From contig NZ_PHUJ01000003.1 in the NCBI RefSeq assembly GCF_002813375.1, forward strand, positions 868,001 through 932,000: 64,000 bases of DNA, written 5' to 3'. The DNA is from Pseudonocardia alni (GTDB lineage: Bacteria > Actinomycetota > Actinomycetes > Mycobacteriales > Pseudonocardiaceae). The translations under genes and the position numbers were made by a program. This document shows, piece by piece, positions 7,109 to 15,499 of the stretch; position 1 is the first letter of the stretch; every line of letters starts with the position of its first letter. The notes beneath the pieces were generated by a model. That model saw only the letters and a program-made list of their open reading frames with translations. It was not told the DNA's origin and searched no databases.

Positions 7109-7584
7109 GACTTCTGCACGGTCCGGGCGAGGATGCCCAGGGTCGCCTTGAGCGACGCCGCGGAGATCACCGGGAACAGGTCGGAGTCGCGGTACTGCGG
7201 GTGGATGTCGGACCAGTCGCACCACGAGACGACCCGGGTCCCGCCGCCGTCGGCCTCGGCGACCGGCTCCAGCCGGTAGCCGTAGACGTGACCGACCGGC
7301 GGGCGCATGACGCCCACGATGGTCCAGGAGATCTCGCGGTCGGGCACGTAGCTCGCGATGTGCACGGTGACGTCGTAGCGGCCCATCGGGCGGTCGCCGA
7401 GCGAGTCGCGGTCCATGTGCACGACGAAGGTGTCCCCGGCCGCCGAGACCGGCCCGCCCTCGGCCGACATCAGCATCCCGGAGCTGTCGACGGCCACGTG
7501 CCCGCGCGGGTCGCGGAGCACGGCGAAGATCTCGGACGGGCTCGCGTCGACGATGCGCGAGGTCTCGATCCGCTGGTCGCTCAT
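7105..7584 (-). CDS. SRPBCC (START/Bet v1-like) family protein
   Basis: 159-residue protein with the SRPBCC ligand-binding fold: an N-terminal IETSRIVDASPSEIFAVLRD strand-helix pair, then HVAVDSSGML and a strand-rich middle ending with GGTRVVSWCDWSD, followed by a C-terminal helix. Proteins of this kind bind hydrophobic ligands or act as cyclases/hydrolases; nothing more specific can be said. The ATG at 7584 is preferred; an in-frame ATG 12 nt upstream also exists. It ends in a 4-bp shared stop (CTAG) with the DoxX-like gene. Confidence 0.75.
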   Translation of the reverse strand: MSDQRIETSRIVDASPSEIFAVLRDPRGHVAVDSSGMLMSAEGGPVSAAGDTFVVHMDRDSLGDRPMGRYDVTVHIASYVPDREISWTIVGVMRPPVGHVYGYRLEPVAEADGGGTRVVSWCDWSDIHPQYRDSDLFPVISAASLKATLGILARTVQKS

Positions 7585-7646
7585 GGACCCGATCATGCCC
7601 CGTCCCGGCCGGTCCGGCCCGGGGACGGGGCACGACGGTGGCGCGA

Positions 7647-8744
7647 TCAGGAGGCGGGGCCGACCGGGAAGCGCAGGACGGCGCCGACGCCGTCGGTGAG
7701 CGTGACGTCGTCGTCGGGGTGGACCAGCACGACGGCGGCGCCGGTCGCGGCGGCGGCGCGGACCAGGACGTTCGCGGCCGGACCGGACAGCACCGGGGTG
7801 TCGCCGACGAGCTCGTCGGCCTTCTCCCCCACCGCGGCCGGGTCGGAGCCGGCGACCAGCTCGGTGCCGGGCACCGCGGCCGGGTCGACCAGCAGCGTCT
7901 CGACGGCGTGCGCGCGGGTGGCGCCGGCGACGTCGCCGAGCCCGGTGACGGCGAGCCCGTCGCCGCGCCCCGACGCGGTCGCGAAGCTCGCGACGGCGTC
8001 GCCGCGGCGGGTCTCGCGGATCTCGTCGGCGGCGGCGCGCACGGTGTCGTCGACCTGATCGGGGACCGTGCCGCCGGTGTTCTCGATCTCGGCCATGATC
8101 CCGGCCGAGGCCGGGGGCAGCTCGTCGCGCAGGCGGGCCCGGGACTCCGCGTCCCCGGCGACGACGAGCAGGCCCGCGTTGCCGGCCCGGACGGACTTCT
8201 CCACCTGCTCGGCGACGGCCTGGGCGTTGCGCTTCCAGGTCTCCTCGACCCGGGCGTCCGCGGTGCCCTCTCCGGGGCCCGCGGTGCTCGCCTTGTGGAC
8301 CGGGCCGCCCGAGTCGGTCGACACCTCGGAGACCGTGCCGTCCACACCGCGGACCCGGCCACCGGTCCGGTCGACCGCGACGACGACGGTCGCCACGTCC
8401 TCCCCCACGGCGCCGAGCACGCCCAGCAGGTCCGGGACCGCACCCCAGGCCGCGGTCCCGCGCTCGGGCGGGAACTCGGTGTGCCGGTCGAGCAGGACCC
8501 GCGCGGCGTCGGCGACGAGGACCCGCCCGGCCGTGCCGTCGGGGGCGTCGGCGGCGGTCACGGCCTCGTCGAGCACGGCGAGCGCCGACTCGTCGGCACC
8601 GTCGTCGGCCAGGCGCTCCCGCAGCTCGCGCCAGCGCAGGCGGTACTGCTCGGTGGCGTCGGCGGTGTCGTGCGTGGCATCGAGCACGACGGTCGCGAAG
8701 GGACCGTCGCTGTCGTTCAGGGTTCGGATCCAGTCGGTACGCAT
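7647..8744 (-). CDS. Rv2629-like bacterial eRF1-fold protein (baeRF family)
   Basis: 365-residue protein of the actinobacterial Rv2629 family, one of the bacterial archaeo-eukaryotic release factor (baeRF) groups. Visible hallmarks are the N-terminal FATVVLDATHD, the central DVATVVVAVDRTGGRVR with its acidic tail, WKRNAQAVAEQVEK, and the C-terminal ATGAAVVLVHP with a short end resembling the L7Ae-like third domain of eRF1. The ATG at 8744 (MRTDW) matches the family start better than an ATG 11 codons upstream. In mycobacteria the homolog is linked to dormancy and ribosome-associated stress; the exact function is unsettled. Confidence 0.75.
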   Translation of the reverse strand: MRTDWIRTLNDSDGPFATVVLDATHDTADATEQYRLRWRELRERLADDGADESALAVLDEAVTAADAPDGTAGRVLVADAARVLLDRHTEFPPERGTAAWGAVPDLLGVLGAVGEDVATVVVAVDRTGGRVRGVDGTVSEVSTDSGGPVHKASTAGPGEGTADARVEETWKRNAQAVAEQVEKSVRAGNAGLLVVAGDAESRARLRDELPPASAGIMAEIENTGGTVPDQVDDTVRAAADEIRETRRGDAVASFATASGRGDGLAVTGLGDVAGATRAHAVETLLVDPAAVPGTELVAGSDPAAVGEKADELVGDTPVLSGPAANVLVRAAAATGAAVVLVHPDDDVTLTDGVGAVLRFPVGPAS

Positions 8745-8792
8745 CCCCCCGCACCTTCCCGGCACACACGGCGGCAAACCTGGCGCGGCGGC

Positions 8793-9503
8793 TCAGGTGG
8801 ACCAGGCTCCCGCGGCGTCGGCGAGGGCGTCGACGACCTCACCCGGCAGCGGCCCGGCACCCCGGGCGGCGGCCGAGAGCGCCCCGGTCACCCGGCCGTC
8901 GTGGCGCAGTGCGACCGCGACCGCCGTCGCGCCGGGCAGCAGGGCGCCGCTCGCGCCGCGTTCGAACCCGTCGGCGCGGATCCGGGCGCAGGTGTCGAGG
9001 AGCGCGGCGGCGGCGCCGGGATCACCCTCGTGCGCGGCGAGCGCGACCCGTTTGCGTTCGGCCGGGCCGAGGTGGGCGAGCAGGACCCGGCCGGCCGCGG
9101 TGTCGGGCAGCGGCGCGCGGACCCGCGCCGACAGCGCCACGTCGAAACCCTCGTCGGCGCCCGCCCAGTCGAGGTAGACGGCGTCGTCGCCGATCCGGGC
9201 GGCGAGCAGCACCGGCAGCCCGGTGTGCCGGGCGAGCTGGTCGAGCGCCTCGTGCGGGATCGCCGGGACGGGTGGTTCCCCCGCTCTCGCCGCGAGCATC
9301 CACGGCGCGGGGCCCAGGGTGTACCGACGGTCGCGCTCGTCGAGGTAGCCGGTGGCGACCAGGCCGTCGACGAGTTTCTGCACCGAGGACACCGGGGCGC
9401 CGACGCGGCGGGCCAGCGCCGACAGGGAGCTGCCGTCGGGCCGGCGGGCGGCAGCCTCCAGCAGACCGGCCACCCGGTCCACGGTCCGGTGGTGGTTACG
9501 CAT
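8793..9503 (-). CDS. IclR-family transcriptional regulator
   Basis: 236-residue IclR protein. The N-terminal winged helix covers about residues 5-70 (RVAGLLEAAARRPDGSSLSA, VSSVQKLVDGLVATGYL) and the rest is the effector-binding domain with GRVLLAHLGPAER and ATAVAVALR. It is divergent from the CoA-transferase operon that starts at 9588 and is its obvious local regulator, probably sensing a small carboxylic acid. Its transcript appears leaderless: TAGCCT lies 7 nt before the ATG. Confidence 0.85.
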   Translation of the reverse strand: MRNHHRTVDRVAGLLEAAARRPDGSSLSALARRVGAPVSSVQKLVDGLVATGYLDERDRRYTLGPAPWMLAARAGEPPVPAIPHEALDQLARHTGLPVLLAARIGDDAVYLDWAGADEGFDVALSARVRAPLPDTAAGRVLLAHLGPAERKRVALAAHEGDPGAAAALLDTCARIRADGFERGASGALLPGATAVAVALRHDGRVTGALSAAARGAGPLPGEVVDALADAAGAWST

Positions 9504-9510
9504 ATGGGTA

Positions 9511-9519
9511 AGGCTAGCC
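9511..9519. promoter_or_regulatory. iclR -10 element overlapping a palindrome
   Basis: On the minus strand TAGCCT (9511-9516) is 7 nt from the iclR ATG. It overlaps the perfect 8-bp palindrome GGCTAGCC (9512-9519). A similar TTAGCC recurs 20 bp away next to the operon. The palindrome could be the IclR site for autoregulation and control of the divergent operon. Confidence 0.45.
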
Positions 9520-9587
9520 CGCAGGAGCGAGAGAAGTTAGCCATGCTCATGGAGAACGTGATGGGGACCGACCGAGGGGAGCACGAC

Positions 9588-10778
9588 ATGGGTGGCGCAC
9601 TGGACGGGCTGCGGGTGATCGACCTGGCGTCGGTGGTCATGGGCCCGTACGCCTGCCAGATCCTGGGCGACCTGGGCGCCGAGGTGATCAAGATCGAGCC
9701 GCCGGCCGGGGACATGACCCGCCGCACGCTGCCGCAGCGCAACCCCGGGATGGGCGCGCTCGCGCTGAACGTGAACCGCAACAAGCGCTCGGTGGCGCTC
9801 GATCTCAAGACCGACGCCGGCCGCGCGGTGCTCGACGACCTGCTCGACACCGCCGACGTCCTCGTGACGAACATGCGCCCCGGCGCGCTGGACCGGCTCG
9901 GGCTCGACCCCGGGCGGGTCGCCGAGCGCTTCCCGCGCCTGGTCCAGGTCCGCGCGCAGGGCTTCCGCAGCGACTCCGAGCTCGCCGACCGCGCCGCCTA
10001 CGACGAGATCGTGCAGGCGTCGTCGGGGATGGTGGACCTGATGCGCCGGGCGACCGGCACCCCCTCCTACGCGCCGACGATCCTGGCCGACAAGGTCTGC
10101 GCGCTGACGATCGCCTACTCCACGCTGGCCGCGGTGATCCACCAGCGGGCCACCGGCGAGGGGCAGCTGGTCGAGGTCCCGATGACCGACACACTGCTCG
10201 CGTTCAACCTGGTGGAGCACCTGTCCGGGCACACCTTCGTGCCCGCGGAGGGCCCGACCGGGTTCAACCGGTCGATGGCCGCCGGGCACGAGGCCGTCGC
10301 GACGAAGGACGGCTGGGCCTGCATCCTGCCCTACACCCCGCGCAACATCGCCGACTTCTTCACCGCGGCCGGCCGCGACGACCTCGCCGCCGACGAGCGG
10401 TTCGCCACCTCCGCCGCGATGGCCGCGCACCAGCCCGAGCTGTACGCGCTGATCGGCGAGCTGGCCCCCTGGCGCACGACCGACGAGTGGGCGCAGCTGT
10501 GCGCGCAGTACTCGGTCCCGTTCGCGCCCGTCCTCGCCGTCGACGACGCCGAGACCGATCCCTACGTCACCGACGGCGGCCTGCTCACCGAGGCCGAGCA
10601 CCCCACCGAGGGCCGCTACCGGTCCATCGGCTTCCCGGTCCGGTTCACCGCCACCCCGGGCGGGATGCGCACCCCGGCCCCCGCGCTGGGCGCCGACGGC
10701 GCCGACGTGCTGCGCGAGCTGGGCCGCACCGACGACGAGATCGCCGCGCTGGTCGCCGACGGGGTGCTCGCCCGATGA
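9588..10778 (+). CDS. CaiB/BaiF-type (family III) CoA-transferase
   Basis: 396-residue family III CoA-transferase. The fold's markers are GLRVIDLASVVMGPYA at the N-terminus, LGDLGAEVIKIEPPAGD, NRNKRSVALDLKTDAGR and NMRPGALDRLGLD. Asp168 in ILADKVCAL aligns with the aspartate that forms the covalent acyl intermediate. The ATG at 9588 is chosen because GAGGGGAG is a good ribosome-binding site; in-frame ATGs exist at 9543, 9549 and 9561. It is the first gene of a four-gene operon with 4-nt overlaps and probably activates the pathway substrate by moving CoA from an acyl-CoA. The substrate is unknown. Confidence 0.9.
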   Translation: MGGALDGLRVIDLASVVMGPYACQILGDLGAEVIKIEPPAGDMTRRTLPQRNPGMGALALNVNRNKRSVALDLKTDAGRAVLDDLLDTADVLVTNMRPGALDRLGLDPGRVAERFPRLVQVRAQGFRSDSELADRAAYDEIVQASSGMVDLMRRATGTPSYAPTILADKVCALTIAYSTLAAVIHQRATGEGQLVEVPMTDTLLAFNLVEHLSGHTFVPAEGPTGFNRSMAAGHEAVATKDGWACILPYTPRNIADFFTAAGRDDLAADERFATSAAMAAHQPELYALIGELAPWRTTDEWAQLCAQYSVPFAPVLAVDDAETDPYVTDGGLLTEAEHPTEGRYRSIGFPVRFTATPGGMRTPAPALGADGADVLRELGRTDDEIAALVADGVLAR

Positions 10779-11512
10779 GGGCCGCCGACGTCCTCGCCGC
10801 CGGAACCACCCCGCTGACCGCGCCCGCGTTCACGCCGGGATCGCACCGGTTCACCGACCGCGAGTACCTGAACGTCGTCTACCGCACCGACCCCGACGCG
10901 TTCCGTCGCGCGCTGCCCGAGCCGTTGGTGGCCGGGGAGCCGCTGGTCCGGTTCGAGGTCATGCACATGGGCGACGTCGACGGCTTCGGCCCCTACACCG
11001 AGTCCGGGCAGGCGCTGGCGTGCTCCTTCGACGGCGAGGAGGGTGAGTACCTGCACGGCATGTGGCTGGACAACGCACCGGCGACCTTCGCCGGGCGCGA
11101 GCAGAGCGCCTACCCGAAGGCGTTCGGCACACCACGACTGGGCGTCGAGGACGGTGCGCTCGTCGGCACCCTGCACAAGGGCTCGCTGCCGGTGGCCGTC
11201 GCGACCATGGCCTACCAGCACACCGAGCTCGATCCGGCGGAGGCCGCCGCGCAGGTCGGTGTGCCGACCTTCATGGTCAAGCTCGTGCCGGGCCGATCGG
11301 GACCGGTCGACGCCCGGCTGGTCCGCACCCGGATCACCGACCTGACCGTGAAGCGGGCGTTCACCGGACCGGCCCGGCTGCAGCTGTTCGACCACGTCCT
11401 CGCACCGCTGGCGGACCTGCCGGTGCGCGAGATCGTCTCCGCCTCGCACGTGCTGACCGACCTCACGCTCGCGCCGATCACCACCGTGCACGACTACCTG
11501 GAGGAATCGTGA
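10775..11512 (+). CDS. Acetoacetate decarboxylase family protein
   Basis: 245-residue protein of the acetoacetate decarboxylase (ADC) superfamily, with YLNVVYRTDPDAFRRALPEPL near residue 30 (the family's substrate-entry segment) and the central MWLDNAPATFAGREQSAYPK. GALVGTLHKGSL near residue 130 holds a lysine in the region of the ADC catalytic pair. It overlaps the CoA-transferase by 4 nt (ATGA). Beside a 3-hydroxyacyl-CoA dehydrogenase, a decarboxylase of a beta-keto acid is plausible, though many ADC-like proteins have other aldol or dehydratase roles. Confidence 0.8.
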   Translation: MRAADVLAAGTTPLTAPAFTPGSHRFTDREYLNVVYRTDPDAFRRALPEPLVAGEPLVRFEVMHMGDVDGFGPYTESGQALACSFDGEEGEYLHGMWLDNAPATFAGREQSAYPKAFGTPRLGVEDGALVGTLHKGSLPVAVATMAYQHTELDPAEAAAQVGVPTFMVKLVPGRSGPVDARLVRTRITDLTVKRAFTGPARLQLFDHVLAPLADLPVREIVSASHVLTDLTLAPITTVHDYLEES

Positions 11513-12408
11513 GGATCACCGAGATCGGTGCCGGCACCATCGGCGTCTCCTGGACCGTGCTGCTGGCCGCGGCCGGACACGACGTCGTCGTCACCGACCC
11601 GCGGCCGGACCTGGCCGAGGTCGTCGACGCCGGTGTGCGCCGGTTCGGGTCGGCGGACCTGCTGGAGCGGGTCGCCTGCGAACCGGACCTCGCCCGCGCC
11701 GTGGCCGGTGCCGACGTCGTCCAGGAGCAGGGACCCGAGCGCCTGGAGGTGAAGCAGGACATCTGGGCGACCGCGGCCGCGCACGCCCCGGCCGGCGCGC
11801 TGCTGCTCAGCTCCACCTCGGGGATCCTGCCCACCGACGTCGCCGCCCGGCTCGACGACGACGCCGCCGCCCGGTTGCTCGTCGCGCACCCGTTCAACCC
11901 GCCGCACGTCCTGCCGCTGGTGGAGCTCGTCGCCGGGGAGCGCACCACGCGCGACAACGTCACGCGGGCCGCGGAGTTCCTGCGCTCGGTCGGCAAGGAC
12001 CCGGTCGAGATCCACAAGGAGGTGTACGGCTTCGTCGGCAACCGGCTGCAGTCGGCGCTGTTCCGCGAGGCCGTCTCCCTCGTCCGTGACGGTGTGGTCT
12101 CCCCCGCCGAGCTCGACCGTGTGGTCACCGGCGCGCTCGGTCCGCGCTGGGCGACCGGCGGACCGTTCCTGAGCTTCCACCTCGGCGGCGGCGACGGCGG
12201 CCTGCGACACCTGCTCGAGCACCTCGGCCCGGGGATGGCGCGCCGATGGGCCGACCTGGGGGACCCCACCCTCGACCCGGACACCGTCGAGGCGATCAGC
12301 ACCGCCACCGAGGACGCCTACGGCCCCAGCCGCGAGGCCCTCACCAGCGCACGCGACCGCGCCGAGACCTCCGTACTCGCCGCCCGGTCGCAGATGGAGG
12401 AGTCATGA
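11509..12408 (+). CDS. 3-hydroxyacyl-CoA dehydrogenase-type enzyme
   Basis: 299-residue NAD-dependent dehydrogenase of the 3-hydroxyacyl-CoA dehydrogenase/L-carnitine dehydrogenase/lambda-crystallin group. The Rossmann motif GAGTIG is at residues 7-12, the central VAHPFNPPHVLPLVELV contains the catalytic histidine, and GFVGNRLQSALFREAVSLV is the C-terminal helical signature. The GTG start overlaps the previous stop by 4 nt. Single-domain proteins with this length often act on free or CoA-bound 3-hydroxy acids; in this operon it would make the 3-keto compound handled by the ADC-like protein. Confidence 0.85.
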   Translation: MRITEIGAGTIGVSWTVLLAAAGHDVVVTDPRPDLAEVVDAGVRRFGSADLLERVACEPDLARAVAGADVVQEQGPERLEVKQDIWATAAAHAPAGALLLSSTSGILPTDVAARLDDDAAARLLVAHPFNPPHVLPLVELVAGERTTRDNVTRAAEFLRSVGKDPVEIHKEVYGFVGNRLQSALFREAVSLVRDGVVSPAELDRVVTGALGPRWATGGPFLSFHLGGGDGGLRHLLEHLGPGMARRWADLGDPTLDPDTVEAISTATEDAYGPSREALTSARDRAETSVLAARSQMEES

Positions 12409-13601
12409 CCGCACCGCTTCCCGCCGACCTCTTCGGCTACGTCGACCTGCTCCCCCCCGAGGAACAGCAGATCCTCTCCCGGGTCCGGTCCTTCGCCGAG
12501 GAGCAGATCGCCCCGATCGCCGACGCGTACTGGGACCGCGCGGAGTTCCCGCACGAGCTGATCCCGGGGTTCGCCGAGCTCGACGTCGTCGGGCTGGCAC
12601 GGGAGTGGCCGGACCGGCCCGCCTACTCGCGGCTGCTCACCTCGTTCGTGTCGATGGAGCTGTCCCGCGTCGACCCGTCGATGGCCACGTTCTTCGGCGT
12701 GCACGCCGGGCTCGCGCTGACCTCGATCGACCTGTGCGGGTCGCCGGAGCAGAAGGACCGCTGGCTCCCGGCCATGCGCCGGATGGAGAGGATCGGCGCG
12801 TTCGCGCTGTCCGAGCCGCACGGCGGGTCCGACGTCGCGGGCGGGCTGGAGACCACCGCCCGCCGCGAGGGCGACGAGTGGGTGCTGGACGGCGCCAAGC
12901 GCTGGATCGGCAACGGCACCTTCGCCGACCTGGTGATCGTGTGGGCCCGCGACGTGGCGGACGACTCGGTCAAGGGCTTCGTCGTCGAGAAGGACATGCC
13001 CGGGTTCACCGCCACCAAGATGGAGGGCAAGCTCGCGCTGCGCACCGTGCAGAACGCCGACCTCACCTTCGACGGCGTGCGCGTCCCGGAGGCGAACCGG
13101 CTGCCCGGCGCACAGACCTTCGCCGACACGAACCGGGTACTGCGGGTGACCCGTGGCGGCGTCGCCTGGAACGCGGTCGGCGCGATGGCGGGCGTGTTCG
13201 AGCTGGCCCGCGACTACGCGGTCGAGCGCGTCCAGTTCGGGCAGCCGATCGCGTCGTTCCAGCTGGTCCAGGACCACCTCGTGTCGATCCTGGGCGCCGT
13301 CGTCGCCTCGCTGGGGATGGCGGTCAGGGTCGCCCAGATGCAGGACGACGGCACCTTCCGCGACGAGCAGGCGGCCCTGGCCAAGCGCCAGGCCACCCTG
13401 ATGCTGCGTGACGCGGTCGCCCGGGCCCGGGAGGTGTTCGGCGGCAACGGGATCCTGCTGGAGAACAAGGTCGGCCGGTTCTTCAACGACGCCGAGGCCC
13501 TCTACTCCTACGAGGGCACCAAGGAGATCAACACCCTGGTCGTGGGGCGCGCGGTCACCGGGATCGGGGCGTTCGTGGGACGGCGGCCCGCGAAGCACTG
13601 A
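12405..13601 (+). CDS. Acyl-CoA dehydrogenase (glutaryl-CoA dehydrogenase-like)
   Basis: 398-residue FAD-dependent acyl-CoA dehydrogenase. FALSEPHGGSDVAGG and KRWIGNGTFADLVIVWAR form the FAD/substrate-binding middle, QFGQPIASFQLVQDHL the helical domain, and YSYEGTKEINTLVVGRAVTG near the end carries the catalytic glutamate in YEGT. The C-terminus and the NG.. spacing resemble the glutaryl-CoA dehydrogenase branch, which can also decarboxylate. It overlaps the upstream gene by 4 nt and is the last gene of the IclR-flanked operon. Its 3' end overlaps the convergent nucleotidyltransferase gene by 47 bp. Confidence 0.9.
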   Translation: MTAPLPADLFGYVDLLPPEEQQILSRVRSFAEEQIAPIADAYWDRAEFPHELIPGFAELDVVGLAREWPDRPAYSRLLTSFVSMELSRVDPSMATFFGVHAGLALTSIDLCGSPEQKDRWLPAMRRMERIGAFALSEPHGGSDVAGGLETTARREGDEWVLDGAKRWIGNGTFADLVIVWARDVADDSVKGFVVEKDMPGFTATKMEGKLALRTVQNADLTFDGVRVPEANRLPGAQTFADTNRVLRVTRGGVAWNAVGAMAGVFELARDYAVERVQFGQPIASFQLVQDHLVSILGAVVASLGMAVRVAQMQDDGTFRDEQAALAKRQATLMLRDAVARAREVFGGNGILLENKVGRFFNDAEALYSYEGTKEINTLVVGRAVTGIGAFVGRRPAKH

Positions 13602-14406
13602 GCACCGCCAGGGCGTCGCGCAGCGCCCGCAGCCCGGTGACGGCGGGGTCGTCACCGGGCAGCGCCGCGAGATGGGCGTCGACGCACTCCCGGTACAGGC
13701 CCGCCAGGTGGTCGGTCAGCAGCGTCCACGCCGCGACCCGCTCGCCGAGCGCCCCGTCGCGCCACCGCAGGGCGGCCCGGGCCAGGTCGCGGTGGGCGCC
13801 GTCGTAGGAGGCGACGGCGGCGTCGTTGCGGCCGATCTCCCCGGTCGTGAGGGTGTGCAGGAACCGGACCGGGAACAGCACCGTCTTGGTGACCGTGCGC
13901 GGCCCGCGGGCCAGCAGTGCGGCCGGGTCGGCGACCCCGGCGAGCCAGGCGTCGTCGACCCGCTCGACGAGGAACCCGGCCGAGCCGCGGACCAGCTCGT
14001 CGTGGCCGGGCGGGACGGCACCGTCGCGGACGTCGGTGCCGTGGCGCAGCACGCCGGAGTCGAGCAGGTCGAGCCGGTCGACGGCGGGCAGGCGGGCCGG
14101 TCGGCGCCCGGTGCCGTGGCGCACGGTGTCCGGGTCGGCCCAGAACACCGAGAGCCGCTCGGCGAGCCCGTCGGTGCCCGCGGCCGCGTCCCGGGCCGCG
14201 GCGACGACGTCGTGCACCCGCGAGGCCGTGCCGCCGCCGGTCTCCCGCAGCACCAGGGCCAGGTCGACGTCGCTGACGGCGGGGGCGAACCCGCCGTGCG
14301 CGAGGCTGCCGAGCGTGTAGGCCGCCACCAGGTCGTCACCGAACTCGCGGCGGGCCGCGTCGGTCGCGGCGGCCAGCACCGCCTCGCCCCGCTCGTCGTC
14401 CGCCAC
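13555..14406 (-). CDS. Nucleotidyltransferase-domain protein (aminoglycoside adenylyltransferase-like)
   Basis: 283-residue protein whose N-terminal half holds the polymerase-beta-type nucleotidyltransferase motif: AAYTLGSLAHGGFAPAVSDVDLALVL, with the GS and D-x-D elements that bind Mg-NTP. The C-terminal half is helical, as in aminoglycoside or streptothricin-like adenylyltransferases. The GTG at 14406 is taken as start because CAGGCT lies 6 nt upstream (leaderless type); the open frame extends further without family similarity. Antibiotic modification is possible but not shown. Confidence 0.7.
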   Translation of the reverse strand: MADDERGEAVLAAATDAARREFGDDLVAAYTLGSLAHGGFAPAVSDVDLALVLRETGGGTASRVHDVVAAARDAAAGTDGLAERLSVFWADPDTVRHGTGRRPARLPAVDRLDLLDSGVLRHGTDVRDGAVPPGHDELVRGSAGFLVERVDDAWLAGVADPAALLARGPRTVTKTVLFPVRFLHTLTTGEIGRNDAAVASYDGAHRDLARAALRWRDGALGERVAAWTLLTDHLAGLYRECVDAHLAALPGDDPAVTGLRALRDALAVLSASRAAVPRTPRSR

Positions 14407-14412
14407 CGGGCC

Positions 14413-14418
14413 AGCCTG
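14413..14418 (-). promoter_or_regulatory. -10 element of nucleotidyltransferase gene (leaderless)
   Basis: CAGGCT on the minus strand is 6 nt from the GTG at 14406; a weaker match to TANNNT than the other leaderless promoters in this window. Confidence 0.35.
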
Positions 14419-14513
14419 CCACGCGCGGCCGTCGGACGACCGCCGGACGAACCGGAGAGCCCACCCGTCCCGCCGCGGGTTGCGCACCGCCGGCCCCCGG
14501 GGATGATCAGCGC

Positions 14514-14843
14514 GTGCTCTACATCGGACCGATGGAGATCCCCGGGTCGGACGACCACGAGGGGTTCGTCAGCGCGGACACCGCCGACGGCCGCGCGACG
14601 GGGATCTGGAGCGACGCACGCCGCGTCCCGGCCGTCGCCTACCGCGCGGCCTGCGAGTGCGGCTGGCGCGACGACGTGGCGTTCGTCCCGGACCGGCTCG
14701 GCCACTCCGCGGCGCTGCGCGCGTTCGTGGACCACCACTTCACCCCGGTCACCGGCTCCCCCGCGCTCGATTCGGTGCGGCACTTCCTCCCGGCCTGGGC
14801 CGCCGTCGTCGTCGCGCGGGAGTTCGCGCCCGCGATGGCCTGA
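14514..14843 (+). CDS. Small hypothetical protein
   Basis: 109-residue protein, family not recognised. It starts with GTG at 14514 (LYIGPMEIPGSDDHEGFVSA). A short cysteine pair occurs in AACECGWRDDV (about residues 45-55), and histidines cluster in VDHHF. The acidic N-terminus and the lack of membrane segments suggest a cytoplasmic protein; the C-x-C-plus-histidine pattern could bind a metal but no known zinc-ribbon spacing is met. It stands between a divergent nucleotidyltransferase and a membrane protein. Confidence 0.55.
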   Translation: MLYIGPMEIPGSDDHEGFVSADTADGRATGIWSDARRVPAVAYRAACECGWRDDVAFVPDRLGHSAALRAFVDHHFTPVTGSPALDSVRHFLPAWAAVVVAREFAPAMA

Positions 14844-14889
14844 ACGCCCGGTTCGTGCACCTGCGGCCGGTTGTCGGCAGACTGCGAGG

Positions 14890-15285
14890 ATGTCCGCCCC
14901 ACACCGCCACGCCGCCCCCGACGTCACCCGCTCCACCCCCGTCCTGGCCCTGCGGGTGCTCGCGACCGCGTCGGTCGTCGTCCTGGCCTGGCAGTTCGTG
15001 ACCGCCGCCGGCCTGTTCACCGGCGGCGACGTCGGCCCGCACGGCGCCGGCGCGATCGTGCTGCACGTCGTCACCGGGCTCGCCGCGGCGGCCGCGGTGT
15101 GGCTCTGTGTCGTCACCGCCGGAGCGTGGTGGCCGTCGGTCCTCGCCGCGGCTGTCTTCGCGTTCACCTTCGTCCAGGCGTGGTTCGGCGACATCGCGGG
15201 GCTGATCGTGCACGTGCCCGGGGCGATGGCACTCGTCGCCGGGTCGGTGTGGCTGGTCGCCTGGTCGTTCCTCCGGGCCGGCTGA
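14890..15285 (+). CDS. Four-helix membrane protein, unknown function
   Basis: 131-residue protein with four hydrophobic segments (about residues 18-38, 52-76, 80-96 and 104-126) and a short positively charged N-terminus. Family not recognised. GAGG directly before the ATG at 14890 can serve as ribosome-binding site. No signal peptide cleavage site or catalytic motif is visible. Confidence 0.6.
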   Translation: MSAPHRHAAPDVTRSTPVLALRVLATASVVVLAWQFVTAAGLFTGGDVGPHGAGAIVLHVVTGLAAAAAVWLCVVTAGAWWPSVLAAAVFAFTFVQAWFGDIAGLIVHVPGAMALVAGSVWLVAWSFLRAG

Positions 15286-15499
15286 CCGGCCCGGACGGCC
15301 GGTGACGTGGGTCACCCGAACCACGTGGCCGCTCCGTCCGAACCCGACCGGGGTGGTCTGTCCGATTCGGCGCGCGCGATCACGACGCCCCCCATACCCT
15401 CGACAGACCCGGCCCGGTCGTGCCCTCGGCCCCCGACCGGGTCCGGACGCCGACGTCCGGCCGCTCACCACCCCAGGCGACCCGACGGGAGGCCGCGCG
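15286..15499. other. Upstream region of the carotenoid-related operon
   Basis: 214 bp without a gene. The last part carries GGGAGG at 15487-15492, a good ribosome-binding site for the ATG at 15500. CATACCCT around 15393 is a possible -10. No clear operator palindrome was seen. Confidence 0.35.

Noticed and set aside
7638..9587. Upstream 650-codon extension of the CoA-transferase frame
   Set aside because: The extension is antisense to the Rv2629-like and IclR genes and has no family similarity; the CoA-transferase motif starts right at 9588.
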